In this document: piece after piece, positions 1 to 8,274 of the stretch
Numbering within the stretch: position 1 is the stretch's first letter
Layout: each line of letters opens with the position of its first letter
Source: Candidatus Colimorpha onthohippi
Lineage (GTDB): Bacteria > Bacteroidota > Bacteroidia > Bacteroidales > P3
DNA length: 42,951 nucleotides
Direction: 5' to 3'
Assembly (NCBI GenBank): GCA_018064565.1
Contig: JAGHVA010000058.1
Coordinates: 1 to 42,951 of the forward strand
Program-made: the position numbers and the translations under genes
Notes under the pieces: model-generated
The model's database searches: none
The model's input: the letters and a program-made list of their open reading frames with translations, nothing else
Told to the model about the DNA's origin: nothing

Positions 1-46
1 GTCTAACTCACTCATCACCGACAAAACGCTCAACCTACATACCAAA

Positions 47-619
47 TTAGCACAACCCATTGAATCCCATAAACGCCATAGCTAAAATACCCGCTGTAAC
101 CAATGCGATAGGCACCCCCTCCATACCTTTGGGGACACCCGTAAGTTCCATCTGCTCACGCAGACCTGCAAATATAACCAATGCCAACGTAAAACCGATG
201 GCGATGCTCACCGAATAGATTACACTCTCCGTCAGTGTCATTCCTTTCTGAACCACCAGCAACGCCACGCCCAACACAGCGCAATTGGTCGTGATTAACG
301 GCAAGAATACCCCCAATGTCTGATACATCGACGGAGCAATTTTTTTCAGCACAATCTCAACCATCTGCACCAGACCTGCAATCACCAATATATAAGCTAT
401 TGTCTGCAGATAGGCCAAATTCAATGGTAACAGCACATAATAGTACAATAGGTAGGTAACAAACGTAGCCAACAGCATCACAAACAATACCGCTGCTCCC
501 ATGCCGATCGAACTCTTTACATTTTTGGATACCCCCAAAAACGGACAGATGCCCAAAAATTGCGCCAAAACGACATTATTGACAAAGATGGCGCCTATTA
601 TCAGCGTAAAAAAATTCAT
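47..619 (-). CDS. rnfA: RnfA (RsxA), membrane subunit of the Rnf/Rsx electron transport complex
   Basis: RnfA is one of the integral membrane subunits of the ion-pumping ferredoxin:NAD+ oxidoreductase (Rnf) in the inner membrane. The 190-residue product is the usual family length and has about six hydrophobic segments. It shows the RnfA hallmarks VNNVVLAQFLGICPFLGVS near the N-terminus, LPLITTNCAVLGVALL in the middle and FMGFNG at the C-terminus; the CPF and TTNC cysteines are the conserved pair. The paralogue RnfE begins differently (NPVLRLVLGLCPTLA), so RnfA is preferred. Rnf genes usually lie together with rnfE directly upstream, but here the gene upstream is tatD, 81 bases away, and a TAnnTTTG element sits in the gap. 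Whatever follows lies outside the window. Confidence 0.95.
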   Translation of the reverse strand: MNFFTLIIGAIFVNNVVLAQFLGICPFLGVSKNVKSSIGMGAAVLFVMLLATFVTYLLYYYVLLPLNLAYLQTIAYILVIAGLVQMVEIVLKKIAPSMYQTLGVFLPLITTNCAVLGVALLVVQKGMTLTESVIYSVSIAIGFTLALVIFAGLREQMELTGVPKGMEGVPIALVTAGILAMAFMGFNGLC

Positions 620-676
620 ATTTAGTCCTATGATTTATAAAACAAACCGCAGCAACTCTGCGCTACAATCCATGTG

Positions 677-684
677 CAAATATA
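677..684 (-). promoter_or_regulatory. Putative Bacteroidota -7 element upstream of rnfA
   Basis: On the minus strand TATATTTG matches the Bacteroidota -7 consensus TAnnTTTG and sits about 58 bases before the rnfA ATG. No good TTTG -33 box is found 19 bases upstream, and the element lies just past the tatD stop codon. It may give rnfA its own transcript. Confidence 0.4.
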
Positions 685-700
685 CATCTTATTTTCAATA

Positions 701-1474
701 TCACACCAAGTGGAACAATTCCATGGCATTTTCTGTTGTCTGCCGAGCCACTTCTTCCAACGTAATATCCTTGATTCCAGCCAGACATCGCGCCACGTCG
801 GGCAGAAACGATGGTTCGTTCTGCTTTCCGCGATGCGGTACAGGTGCCAAATAGGGTGCATCTGTCTCTAAAACAATGCCACTTAATGGGATTTTTTTAA
901 CTATATCTGGCAACAGCGACTTCTTGTAAGTCAGCACACCTCCAATACCAAGACAAAAACCCATTTCCAACGCCACCTGTGCTTGATCCAAAGTTCCACC
1001 AAAACAGTGAAGGACTCCTTTCCACACAGGCTTGTTGATGTCATCCAATAGGTCGAACAACTCACCATACGCATTCCGAACGTGTAAGGCGACTGGTTTA
1101 TTCAATTCATCTGCCCACCGCAACTGGTGTCGCAAAGCCGACATCTGCTGATCACGATAGGATGTGTCCCAATAGAAGTCAAGACCTATCTCACCAACCC
1201 CCACATAACTATCTGGATTATTGTACAGCCAATCATGCGCCAATGACAACTGACTCTCATAATCATCGCTCACTGATGTGGGATGCAACCCCATCATCTG
1301 ATACATAGTGTCGGGATATGCCACCGCCAAATCCCACTGCCGCTGATAAGTATCTCCATCTATTGCTGGCAACAACAACCTATTTACACCAGCCTGAAAA
1401 GCCCTGCTAATCACAGCATCTCGACACTGGTCGAATTCCTCACAATAGATATGTGTGTGGGTATCTACGAACAT
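701..1474 (-). CDS. tatD: TatD family metal-dependent hydrolase (DNase)
   Basis: TatD enzymes are metal-dependent amidohydrolase-fold nucleases acting in the cytoplasm. The 257-residue protein has the expected metal and active-site signatures in order: N-terminal HTH in VDTHTHIY, GEIGLDFYWD in the middle, LHVRNAYGE, GVLHCFGG, and ETDAPYLAP near the C-terminus. It starts at the first ATG, giving the typical MFVDTHTH N-terminus. The start overlaps the 3' end of the upstream DUF2520 gene by 10 bases, so the two are translationally coupled parts of one minus-strand operon. The exact substrate (DNA ends, or D-aminoacyl-tRNA in some homologues) cannot be read from sequence. Confidence 0.92.
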   Translation of the reverse strand: MFVDTHTHIYCEEFDQCRDAVISRAFQAGVNRLLLPAIDGDTYQRQWDLAVAYPDTMYQMMGLHPTSVSDDYESQLSLAHDWLYNNPDSYVGVGEIGLDFYWDTSYRDQQMSALRHQLRWADELNKPVALHVRNAYGELFDLLDDINKPVWKGVLHCFGGTLDQAQVALEMGFCLGIGGVLTYKKSLLPDIVKKIPLSGIVLETDAPYLAPVPHRGKQNEPSFLPDVARCLAGIKDITLEEVARQTTENAMELFHLV

Positions 1475-2253
1475 GGCACCGTTTTTGATTTATGCTTATT
1501 CATAACAATCCAATCAGATATTGCATCATAAACCGATTGCAACTGTTCGTCTCCATCCAGCATTCCCCGATGGCGGCTCATGGTAGCTACATCACCGCGC
1601 ACCGCTGGACCAGTTTGCTGCAACCACACATTATCACACATTGCCTTCTCCATCGTAGTCTTGATAATAGGATACAGCAATTCAAACGGAATGCCTTTGC
1701 TTTGCAGCAGCGATTGAGCGGAAGCATTCAGCGCATTGACAAAATTGTTCACCAACACGCTACACAAATGCGCCCAACTACGCTGTGCACCATCCAAGCA
1801 ATAACAATAACGCGACACCGACATTGCCAATTGCTGGATTAGCCCAACTGCCTCCTCGCTGCATCCTTCAATACAAAACGGCAACTGGCTATAATCCATA
1901 GCCACCCCACGAACGAATGTTTGTGGAGCCCACAACACCCCATACAAATCGCAAACTCCGCGCAGCACCTCTATAGGAGCACAACCAGATGTGTGCAACA
2001 ACAACCGAGCACAACCAGGACGCAACTCGCCCACCACACTGGGAATCACATCATCACTCACAGCCAAGATACACACATCAACATCCCCAAGGCTTGACAC
2101 TTTTTGCAGAGAATCAGCCCCAACAACAGACGACAATTGTGCAGCATGCTCGATATTTGGGGAGCATATCTGCACAATTGAGTGCCCCGATGCACTGAAT
2201 GCCAATGCCAAATGGGTGGCTACATTGCCCGAGCCGACAAAACTGATTTTCAT
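1465..2253 (-). CDS. DUF2520 family Rossmann-fold protein (NADP-binding, oxidoreductase-like)
   Basis: This 262-residue protein begins with a dinucleotide-binding Rossmann motif, VGSGNVATHLALAF (GxGxxxxxL), followed by strands and helices resembling F420-dependent NADP reductase and ketopantoate reductase-like proteins. The C-terminal half is helical and fits the DUF2520 domain (LCSVLVNNFVNAL and similar). The substrate is unknown. The ATG overlaps the stop of the upstream DUF2795 gene by one base (TGATG), and the 3' end overlaps tatD. In other Bacteroidales this gene often sits beside kdsC and maf; neither is present here. Confidence 0.85.
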   Translation of the reverse strand: MKISFVGSGNVATHLALAFSASGHSIVQICSPNIEHAAQLSSVVGADSLQKVSSLGDVDVCILAVSDDVIPSVVGELRPGCARLLLHTSGCAPIEVLRGVCDLYGVLWAPQTFVRGVAMDYSQLPFCIEGCSEEAVGLIQQLAMSVSRYCYCLDGAQRSWAHLCSVLVNNFVNALNASAQSLLQSKGIPFELLYPIIKTTMEKAMCDNVWLQQTGPAVRGDVATMSRHRGMLDGDEQLQSVYDAISDWIVMNKHKSKTVPCS

Positions 2254-2474
2254 CAGTCGTCATCGTCATCTAAACCCAAATCATCCACCGATGGACAATC
2301 GGGCCAGATATCCACTATGCTTGTATATACCTCATCTTCATCTTCTATCTCCTGAAGATTCTCAATCAGTTCCAGCGGAACACCTGTCCGCTGCGCATAG
2401 TCAATCAGTTCAGCTTTGGTGGCAGGCCAAGGCGCATCTTCTAATCTTGATGCCAAATCTAACGTGATATACAT
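2253..2474 (-). CDS. DUF2795 small acidic protein
   Basis: A 73-residue protein typical of Bacteroidota DUF2795 members: an N-terminal LASRLEDAPWPATKAELIDYA segment is followed by the LENLQEIEDEDEVY helix and a strongly acidic tail ending in five aspartates. The function is unknown; no catalytic motif is present. It is the first gene of a tightly packed operon with the DUF2520 and tatD genes and has a TAnnTTTG promoter about 100 bases upstream. Confidence 0.85.
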   Translation of the reverse strand: MYITLDLASRLEDAPWPATKAELIDYAQRTGVPLELIENLQEIEDEDEVYTSIVDIWPDCPSVDDLGLDDDDD

Positions 2475-2574
2475 AATTCAAATAATAAATATTATCCAGT
2501 AAAAAAAACACCATAGTGTAAGCGATACTATAAAAAACACTTATCTACTGTGGGATAAGACTCAAATTGGCGTG

Positions 2575-2605
2575 CAAAAGTAATAAATTGTTTTTATATA
2601 TCCAA
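2575..2605 (-). promoter_or_regulatory. Putative promoter for the DUF2795-DUF2520-tatD operon
   Basis: On the minus strand TACTTTTG (2582 to 2575) matches TAnnTTTG exactly. A partial -33 box (TTGG at 2605 to 2602) lies at the canonical 19-base spacing. The predicted start of transcription near 2568 leaves a leader of about 95 bases before the DUF2795 ATG. The rest of the 2475-2635 gap is AT-rich, with no gene. Confidence 0.55.
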
Positions 2606-2635
2606 CACTAATATTTATTTTTCGCTGCCAACATA

Positions 2636-3187
2636 CTATTGCCCAACCTTGACACAATGCTCCTCGATTTTCTCCAACTGCAAAACTCGGCGCGATAGCA
2701 TAAACAGATAATCAGACAGCCGATTGATGAATATCAATACTCCATCGCTGACCACCGCACACTCTGACAACGAGACAATCCTGCGCTCGGCTCTACGACA
2801 CACACATCTTGCCACATGACCTTGCGCCGATGCCACACTACCTCCTGGCAACACAAAACTCTCCAACGGAGGCAATAGACTGGTCATCTCATCAATTTTG
2901 CGTTCAATATAACCAACCTGTGCCACTCCGATCTGCGGGAATCGGCTACACAAAACCTCATCCTCTGTAGCCAACAATGTCTGAATATCAAACAGCACCC
3001 GCTGCACATATTTGAGATCCTCGTATATAGCCACTGATATTGGTTTAATATATTCCCCCAACAACGATATTTGAGCATTCAACTCGTCCACTGTGCCATA
3101 AGCTTCAACACGTATATCATTTTTGCGGACTCGAGCACCCCCAACCAACGACGTATCGCCTTTGTCTCCCGTTTTTGTGTAAATCAT
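2636..3187 (-). CDS. Cob(I)yrinic acid a,c-diamide adenosyltransferase, PduO type
   Basis: Transfers the adenosyl group of ATP to cob(I)alamin or its precursor to form coenzyme B12. PduO-type signatures are clear: MIYTKTGDKGDTSLVGG at the N-terminus (ATP-binding loop), FVLPGG followed by a conserved arginine-rich helix containing CVCRRAERR, and INRLSDYLFMLSR near the C-terminus. The open frame extends eight codons upstream to 3211, but the family starts at MIYTKTGD, which is the ATG at 3187, preceded by a purine-rich AAGGGTAAG that may act as a ribosome site. It follows the NifU-like gene by 34 bases and is probably the last gene of the Mrp-NifU operon. Confidence 0.92.
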   Translation of the reverse strand: MIYTKTGDKGDTSLVGGARVRKNDIRVEAYGTVDELNAQISLLGEYIKPISVAIYEDLKYVQRVLFDIQTLLATEDEVLCSRFPQIGVAQVGYIERKIDEMTSLLPPLESFVLPGGSVASAQGHVARCVCRRAERRIVSLSECAVVSDGVLIFINRLSDYLFMLSRRVLQLEKIEEHCVKVGQ

Positions 3188-3221
3188 CTTACCCTTAAAA
3201 CTAAATGTCAAAATTAAGACA

Positions 3222-3473
3222 CTACACCCGTTCTACACATTTCACTTCAGGGATAGCCTTCTTGATGGCAGACTCTATCCCTTGCTTGAGTGTCTGCATC
3301 GCATGTGGACAAGACCCGCAGTGGCCTTTTAGACGAACCATCACAACTCCTTCGTTAGTCATATCCACATACTCCACATCACCGCCATCTTGCATCAGAT
3401 ATGGTCGGATTTGCTCTAACGCGTTTTTCACCTTTTGCTCAACTGTGTTTTTTTCTTGATCTGTCATACCCAA
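3222..3473 (-). CDS. NifU C-terminal-domain protein (Fe-S cluster scaffold or carrier)
   Basis: An 83-residue stand-alone NifU C-terminal (Nfu) domain. It has the LMQDGGDVEYVDM segment and the conserved cluster-binding CGSC motif in KGHCGSCPHAM. Such proteins carry 4Fe-4S clusters as homodimers bridged by the CxxC. The gene lies 30 bases downstream of the Mrp ATPase, another Fe-S carrier family, so the two probably cooperate. The start could also be the methionine at residue 3 (MTDQEKN). Confidence 0.9.
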   Translation of the reverse strand: MGMTDQEKNTVEQKVKNALEQIRPYLMQDGGDVEYVDMTNEGVVMVRLKGHCGSCPHAMQTLKQGIESAIKKAIPEVKCVERV

Positions 3474-3503
3474 CGTATTATTCAGTTATTTTTTTCCATT
3501 TTA

Positions 3504-4571
3504 CTATTCTGCCTTAACCCTACATATAGCACGTATGGTATTCTCTGCCAACTGCATAAAAGCATCACTCTCGGGGGTAGATTCATCGCTCCAAAGCGAC
3601 ACGGGTTTACCGCTGTCTCCACTCTCAGCGATACTTTGCACCAGCGGAATCTCACCCAGCAGTTCTATACCCATCTTCTCCGCCAACTTACGGCAACCTC
3701 CATTACCAAAGATATAGTATTTGTTGTTTGGCAACTCAGCTGGCGTAAAATATGCCATATTCTCCACAAAACCCAACACTGGGATGTTAATATTCTCATT
3801 TCTAAACATCTCTACACCCCTAACTACATCCGCCAAAGCAACCTGCTGCGGAGTGCTGACTATTATAGCACCCGACACTGGCAACGTTTGAGCAATCGTA
3901 AGTTGAATATCACCCGTTCCAGGAGGCATATCTACTACCAAATAATCTATCTCTTCCCACCATGTCTCCGTGACAATCTGCTTCAACGCATTGCTTGCCA
4001 TCGGCCCCCTCCACACAATTGCTTTGTCTGGATCAACCAAAAAACCTACACTCATCAGTTTGATTCCATATTTCTCAATAGGCATCATATAGGTTTTACC
4101 ATCATGTTCCTCTCCATACACATCTTGACTTGACACATCGAACATGATAGGAATTGATGGCCCATAAATATCTGCATCTACTAATGCTACTCGAGCACCT
4201 GTCTTTGCCAACGATACCGCAAGATTTACAGCTACCGTACTTTTACCCACACCACCTTTGCCAGACGCCACTAAAATCGTATTTTTGATACCAGGGAAGA
4301 GGTCGCGAGGGTTAGCCTGCTGCGGCTGACGTGATGTAAGATTGATTGACACCTCAGCATTACGATCAACATATTCATGAATTGCCTCGACACAAGCATC
4401 GCTCATGTGTTTTTTCATCGGGCAAGCAGGTGTGGTCAACACCAAATCAAACGACACCTTTAGCCCTTCTACCGCGATATTCTCAATCATTCCCAACGAT
4501 GTGAGACTCTGTCCCAAATCAGGATCATCCACATGGCTTAACGCCATCTCTATTTGTGTAGTTGTTATCAT
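3504..4571 (-). CDS. apbC: Mrp/NBP35 family P-loop ATPase (ApbC-like Fe-S carrier)
   Basis: A 355-residue Mrp protein. Residues 1-85 form an MIP18/DUF59-like domain (DPDLGQSLTSLGMI, TTPACPMK). Residues about 95-355 form the deviant Walker P-loop ATPase with GKGGVGKS at 104-111, DADIYGPSIP and DMPPGTGD. It would move Fe-S clusters to apo-enzymes in the cytosol. The CxxC that many Mrp proteins carry in the segment before YIFG is replaced here by TPAELPNNK; as far as I recall Bacteroidota homologues look the same. The next gene encodes a NifU domain that does have CxxC. The upstream tlpA-like gene ends 75 bases before the ATG. Confidence 0.92.
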   Translation of the reverse strand: MITTTQIEMALSHVDDPDLGQSLTSLGMIENIAVEGLKVSFDLVLTTPACPMKKHMSDACVEAIHEYVDRNAEVSINLTSRQPQQANPRDLFPGIKNTILVASGKGGVGKSTVAVNLAVSLAKTGARVALVDADIYGPSIPIMFDVSSQDVYGEEHDGKTYMMPIEKYGIKLMSVGFLVDPDKAIVWRGPMASNALKQIVTETWWEEIDYLVVDMPPGTGDIQLTIAQTLPVSGAIIVSTPQQVALADVVRGVEMFRNENINIPVLGFVENMAYFTPAELPNNKYYIFGNGGCRKLAEKMGIELLGEIPLVQSIAESGDSGKPVSLWSDESTPESDAFMQLAENTIRAICRVKAE

Positions 4572-4646
4572 TTTTCATTATTGTTATTACACAACTATAA
4601 GCTTGAACAACCTATCGCCGCCCAATGCTTTAGTTGACATATACTC

Positions 4647-5681
4647 TTAGTTTCCAAACAATTCCTTGAGTTTGGCAGCCAGTTCGCCACCACGGAGGTT
4701 GCGTGCAATAATCTTACCATCCTTGCCTATCAAAACCGTGCTCGGCACCGACGAAATCCCGTAGGTCTTACCGCCCGTTGAGGACCAGCCACTCAAATCG
4801 CTCACATGATTCTCCCACTCCAATCCATCCTCTGCTATCGCCTTAGCCCAGGCATCTTTGCTTTTATCAAGCGAGACGCTGTAGATATCAAAACCTTGCG
4901 CATGATATTTCTTATATAAGCTGACAACATTAGGATTTTCCTTTCGGCAAGGACCACACCATGAAGCCCAAAAATCCAATAGCACAATCTTGCCACGCAA
5001 ATCGCTCAACTTACGAATCTTTCCCGTCATATCTTTCATAGCAATATCAGGAGCATCCATACCCGCTACTACCGAAGTCTTGAGTTTGCCGTCTATATGG
5101 CGCACAAACTCATTGTCAGCATACCTGTCATACAGCCTATCACGGACCAACTTGTACAAGCCGCCATACTCATTGAACTGCTCTTCAAAAAAGGTAACCA
5201 AAAAAGCACTCATAATACAATCGCTGAACTCTGTGATAATCTCTTCCACATTGGTACGGAGATTCCACTGCGAAGCCTCATCCTGCCCACTTGGGATCAG
5301 GTTGTTGAAACGCCTATACTCTTCCATATTGCGAGAACCTTCTGTCTTTGTAATTCTCAGGTGCCCATACATGGCAGAATACCGCATGTTCAAAGTAACC
5401 GACTCGTTAGGCAACAAAAACACATGCACATCTGGACAACGGTCTATCGAGAAATTCATGACAAAGAAAGTTGCAGAACTCACATTGACAGGCATCAAAT
5501 AACGGCCGTTTTCGGTAATGGTAACCGAGTCGGTCTTAATAAATTTGTTTCCCTGAACCTGACGAAGATACATTTTTGTTCCACTTGGCAAACCACTGAC
5601 AACACCTTGTAATGTAGCTTGTTGCGCACATACATATCCAATGGCGACAAAGAATGTCAATACAAATACAATACGTTTCAT
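4647..5681 (-). CDS. TlpA-like thioredoxin-fold protein with N-terminal DUF4369-type domain
   Basis: An exported thiol-disulfide protein. The preferred start, the second methionine (5681), gives a clean signal peptide, MKRIVFVLTFFVAIGYVCAQ. Residues about 20-200 form a beta-rich DUF4369-type region (GLPSGTKMYLRQVQ), and the last 140 residues form a TlpA/AhpC-TSA thioredoxin fold with active-site WASWCGPC and the cis-proline segment SVPSTVLIG. Bacteroidota encode many of these periplasmic proteins; the redox partner is unknown. It follows the S41 protease by 22 bases and is probably cotranscribed with it. The open frame begins five codons earlier, at 5696. Confidence 0.9.
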   Translation of the reverse strand: MKRIVFVLTFFVAIGYVCAQQATLQGVVSGLPSGTKMYLRQVQGNKFIKTDSVTITENGRYLMPVNVSSATFFVMNFSIDRCPDVHVFLLPNESVTLNMRYSAMYGHLRITKTEGSRNMEEYRRFNNLIPSGQDEASQWNLRTNVEEIITEFSDCIMSAFLVTFFEEQFNEYGGLYKLVRDRLYDRYADNEFVRHIDGKLKTSVVAGMDAPDIAMKDMTGKIRKLSDLRGKIVLLDFWASWCGPCRKENPNVVSLYKKYHAQGFDIYSVSLDKSKDAWAKAIAEDGLEWENHVSDLSGWSSTGGKTYGISSVPSTVLIGKDGKIIARNLRGGELAAKLKELFGN

Positions 5682-5703
5682 TTCAATCCTTAACATTATG
5701 TTA

Positions 5704-7317
5704 TTACTTTATTTCAGTCAAAACCGATTGAAGAGATTTGTCAATAGTTACATTCACCTTGTAATACCCCTCCACTCCATAAAGATACTCTGCTACACAC
5801 GCTTTGAACATTGTTTCTACCCTTGACCTAAATTTCCCCAAGTCTGGGTAACTCAATTTAACACAAACTCCCCTACTTGCGCCAGACGCCAATAGCTTAT
5901 CGACCATATCGTCTGGCGTACGAAAACGATTGGCAAAACTATTGAGATTTACATACTGCTTAACCAATTGAGGATAGCACGATGCTGCATAACAATATGC
6001 CGCACTATCTATCACACCGCTGTTAACCAACTGGTTACAACACCCGATTACACTATCTTTTGGATACGGCAACAAACGATCAGGATAAATTCCACCTCCG
6101 CCATACACTATGCGCCCCTTTTGAGTGTAATAACGCGTGGTATCAGTAAGTCTCATAACAGCAGAGTCAGCTGAGTTCTCCTCAAGCAACTGGTTCAAAA
6201 AATCTGTATAGTACTCATCTGTTCCTTTGTTGTATGGTCGCTGTATGCAACGTCCCGATGGGGTGTAATAACGAGCTACTGTGAGCCACACCGCCGAACC
6301 ATCCTGAAAGTCGAACTGCCTTTGTACCAACCCCTTACCGAATGTTCTGCGGCCATAGATAACTCCACGATCGTTATCCTGCACAGCACCACTGACCACC
6401 TCACTGGCACTGGCCGAAAACTCATCCACCAACACTACCAACTCAACTGACTGATACTTGCCCTTACCATCTGCCCTAAATTCATTTCTGCGCTGGTGCG
6501 CCCCCTCTGCGTAAACAATAAGATCGCCTTTTTTAAGAAACTCATTGCATATTTCAACTGCCATTTCAAGCACACCACCACCATTGGAACGTAAATCCAA
6601 TACAAGTTTTTGCATTCCCGCCGACCGCAGCTCCTCCATCGCTTCAGAGAACTCTGCATAGGTAGTTTCAGAAAATCGACTTAGATTGATATATCCCGTC
6701 TTGCTACCAAGCATACCATAATATAAAATACTATGAGTAGGGATCATGGATCGCTTCAACATCACGGTCTCCATTTTTTTCTGCCCCTGACGCAATATTC
6801 CCAAGGAGACCCGAGTGCGATTGGCTCCTCGAATACGGCTGATTACATCTTCGATACGCATGCTAACTCCCGAAACGGTATCCTCATTCACTGTAACGAT
6901 ACGGTCGCCCACTCTAAGTCCGGCTGCTGCCGCAGGACCATCAGGCATGGCATGCACAATGCACACCGTATCACCATACTTACGCAACATAGCACCAATG
7001 CCACCAAACTCACCCTGGATTTCCTCACTTTGACGCCTTATCTCCTCTTTGGAGAAATAATGACAATGGGGGTCTAACCCCGACATCATCATACCCAACA
7101 CATCTTCTGCAAGCGAATCTCGCGTCTTGGCATCCACATACTCATCACACACCAAGTCGATCATACTTTCCACTTTAGCCCCTATCGACCCTGATGCCAT
7201 GGAGGAATGGCTCCTACTGAAAATCTTAGGGCCCAATATCCAACCCAAAATGATGCCTACAATCAGCATCAAAAACAACGACCTTAGCGAATATCCGTAA
7301 TTTGAGTTCTCATTCAC
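5704..7317 (-). CDS. S41 family C-terminal processing peptidase
   Basis: A membrane-anchored periplasmic serine protease of the CtpA/tail-specific family. After one N-terminal membrane segment (LFLMLIVGIILGWILG) come a PDZ domain (GGIGAMLRKYGD, GPAAAAGLRVGDRIV) and the S41 catalytic core: NLSRFSETTYAEF, LDLRSNGGGVL, nucleophile serine in DEFSASASEVVSGA and the general-base lysine in RTFGKGLVQ. The C-terminal 150 residues are a further helical region usual in Bacteroidota homologues. The frame is open to 7380, but a strong promoter motif lies at 7341-7348, so the long start would lie upstream of the transcript. The GTG at 7317 (MNENSNYGYS) is preferred, placed directly before the membrane segment. 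No Shine-Dalgarno is visible. Confidence 0.88.
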   Translation of the reverse strand: MNENSNYGYSLRSLFLMLIVGIILGWILGPKIFSRSHSSMASGSIGAKVESMIDLVCDEYVDAKTRDSLAEDVLGMMMSGLDPHCHYFSKEEIRRQSEEIQGEFGGIGAMLRKYGDTVCIVHAMPDGPAAAAGLRVGDRIVTVNEDTVSGVSMRIEDVISRIRGANRTRVSLGILRQGQKKMETVMLKRSMIPTHSILYYGMLGSKTGYINLSRFSETTYAEFSEAMEELRSAGMQKLVLDLRSNGGGVLEMAVEICNEFLKKGDLIVYAEGAHQRRNEFRADGKGKYQSVELVVLVDEFSASASEVVSGAVQDNDRGVIYGRRTFGKGLVQRQFDFQDGSAVWLTVARYYTPSGRCIQRPYNKGTDEYYTDFLNQLLEENSADSAVMRLTDTTRYYTQKGRIVYGGGGIYPDRLLPYPKDSVIGCCNQLVNSGVIDSAAYCYAASCYPQLVKQYVNLNSFANRFRTPDDMVDKLLASGASRGVCVKLSYPDLGKFRSRVETMFKACVAEYLYGVEGYYKVNVTIDKSLQSVLTEIK

Positions 7318-7340
7318 AATACTAAACAATTTTGACGATG

Positions 7341-7371
7341 CAAAGATACAAAATAATTGCAACATATCAAC
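7341..7371 (-). promoter_or_regulatory. Promoter of the S41 peptidase gene
   Basis: On the minus strand TATCTTTG (7348 to 7341) matches TAnnTTTG perfectly, and GTTG lies 19 bases upstream (7371 to 7368) as a three-of-four match to the -33 TTTG box. Transcription should begin near 7334, upstream of the GTG at 7317. Confidence 0.65.
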
Positions 7372-7411
7372 GAAACGCACTCACGCTATACATTAGATGA
7401 AATAAAAATTG

Positions 7412-7419
7412 TAACTTTG
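7412..7419 (+). promoter_or_regulatory. Putative promoter of the 223-residue hypothetical gene
   Basis: TAACTTTG fits the TAnnTTTG -7 consensus and is followed by the GCAC often seen there. A TTTG -33 box is not evident. It lies about 60 bases upstream of the ATG at 7481 and back to back with the S41 peptidase promoter. Confidence 0.5.
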
Positions 7420-7480
7420 CACACGCATTCTAATGCAGATTCAACTTGTCTATTTAGCAAACTAACAACAATTAAACAGT

Positions 7481-8152
7481 ATGGACTTAAACGAATCTCT
7501 CAAAAAACTTGTTTTTGAAAAAAGCCAATTGAAACAACTTGTATATAGCAACACGCTACAGGCCTTCAAACAATTTCATGACACCACCGCAGAAATTATA
7601 TCGCTGTTTGAATCTGAAAATCAGAGTAGCAGTCATGTTGTAAATTTCAAATTCTCAGACCGTGGCGATTTTGAATTTGAAGTCCAATTTGCAGGCGATA
7701 TATTGGTATTTCTCATGCACACAAATGTGTTTGAGATACCTCGCAACCATGATTTGATGCGCACTCAGTACATACGTGAAGACACCACCCGATCATATTG
7801 CGGAATCATCCATATCTACAATTTCTTGGCCGACTCTTTCAAATATCAGCGAGACAACGACTTGGGGTACCTCATCGGCAGGATATTCATCAACAAAGAC
7901 CAGCATTACTTCATCGAGGGAAAACGCGAATTAGGTATGCTTTATAACAATTTTAATACCTCCGTACTTAATCAGGATGCTATCCAAAGCATCATCGAAT
8001 CAGCTATCGAATACACTACCAATTTTGACTTACTGACGCCTCCTTTTGATGAAATTAAGGTTATCCCTGTAGGCGAGATTCGCAACGACCTTGACAAAAA
8101 AAGCATAATCACAGCAAAACGTTTAGGCTTTAGATTTCAAGCAGATAATTAA
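7481..8152 (+). CDS. Conserved-looking protein of unknown function, 223 residues
   Basis: I do not recognise a named family. The protein is soluble, with no signal peptide or membrane segment. It opens with a helical, lysine-rich segment (KKLVFEKSQLKQLV), followed by an alternating beta region (VVNFKFSDRGDFEFEVQF, GDILVFLMHTNVFEIP), a histidine- and tyrosine-containing middle (RSYCGIIHIYNFLADSF) and a C-terminal part ending GFRFQADN. Codon use matches its neighbours and it has its own promoter, so it is a real gene. It stands alone, divergent from the S41 peptidase and ending 123 bases before tRNA-Glu. Confidence 0.8.
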   Translation: MDLNESLKKLVFEKSQLKQLVYSNTLQAFKQFHDTTAEIISLFESENQSSSHVVNFKFSDRGDFEFEVQFAGDILVFLMHTNVFEIPRNHDLMRTQYIREDTTRSYCGIIHIYNFLADSFKYQRDNDLGYLIGRIFINKDQHYFIEGKRELGMLYNNFNTSVLNQDAIQSIIESAIEYTTNFDLLTPPFDEIKVIPVGEIRNDLDKKSIITAKRLGFRFQADN

Positions 8153-8202
8153 AAATGGGCGACCTACGCATAAAAGAAATTCACAATATAAGGTGAAAAA
8201 AT

Positions 8203-8233
8203 TTTGTCAATTTCAAAAAAGGTTGTACTTTTG
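8203..8233 (+). promoter_or_regulatory. Promoter for tRNA-Glu and rpsT
   Basis: A complete Bacteroidota promoter: TTTG at 8203-8206, a 19-base spacer, then TACTTTTG at 8226-8233. Transcription should start near 8240, about 35 bases before the tRNA. It is the best promoter match in the window. Confidence 0.75.
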
Positions 8234-8274
8234 CACCCGCTTTTGAGACATGGTATGTCGCAAGAAGTGAGTCC

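Noticed and set aside
3435-4133. Open frame of 232 codons on the plus strand
   Set aside because: Antisense to the Mrp ATPase and NifU-like genes, whose motifs are clear. Its translation shows no domain.
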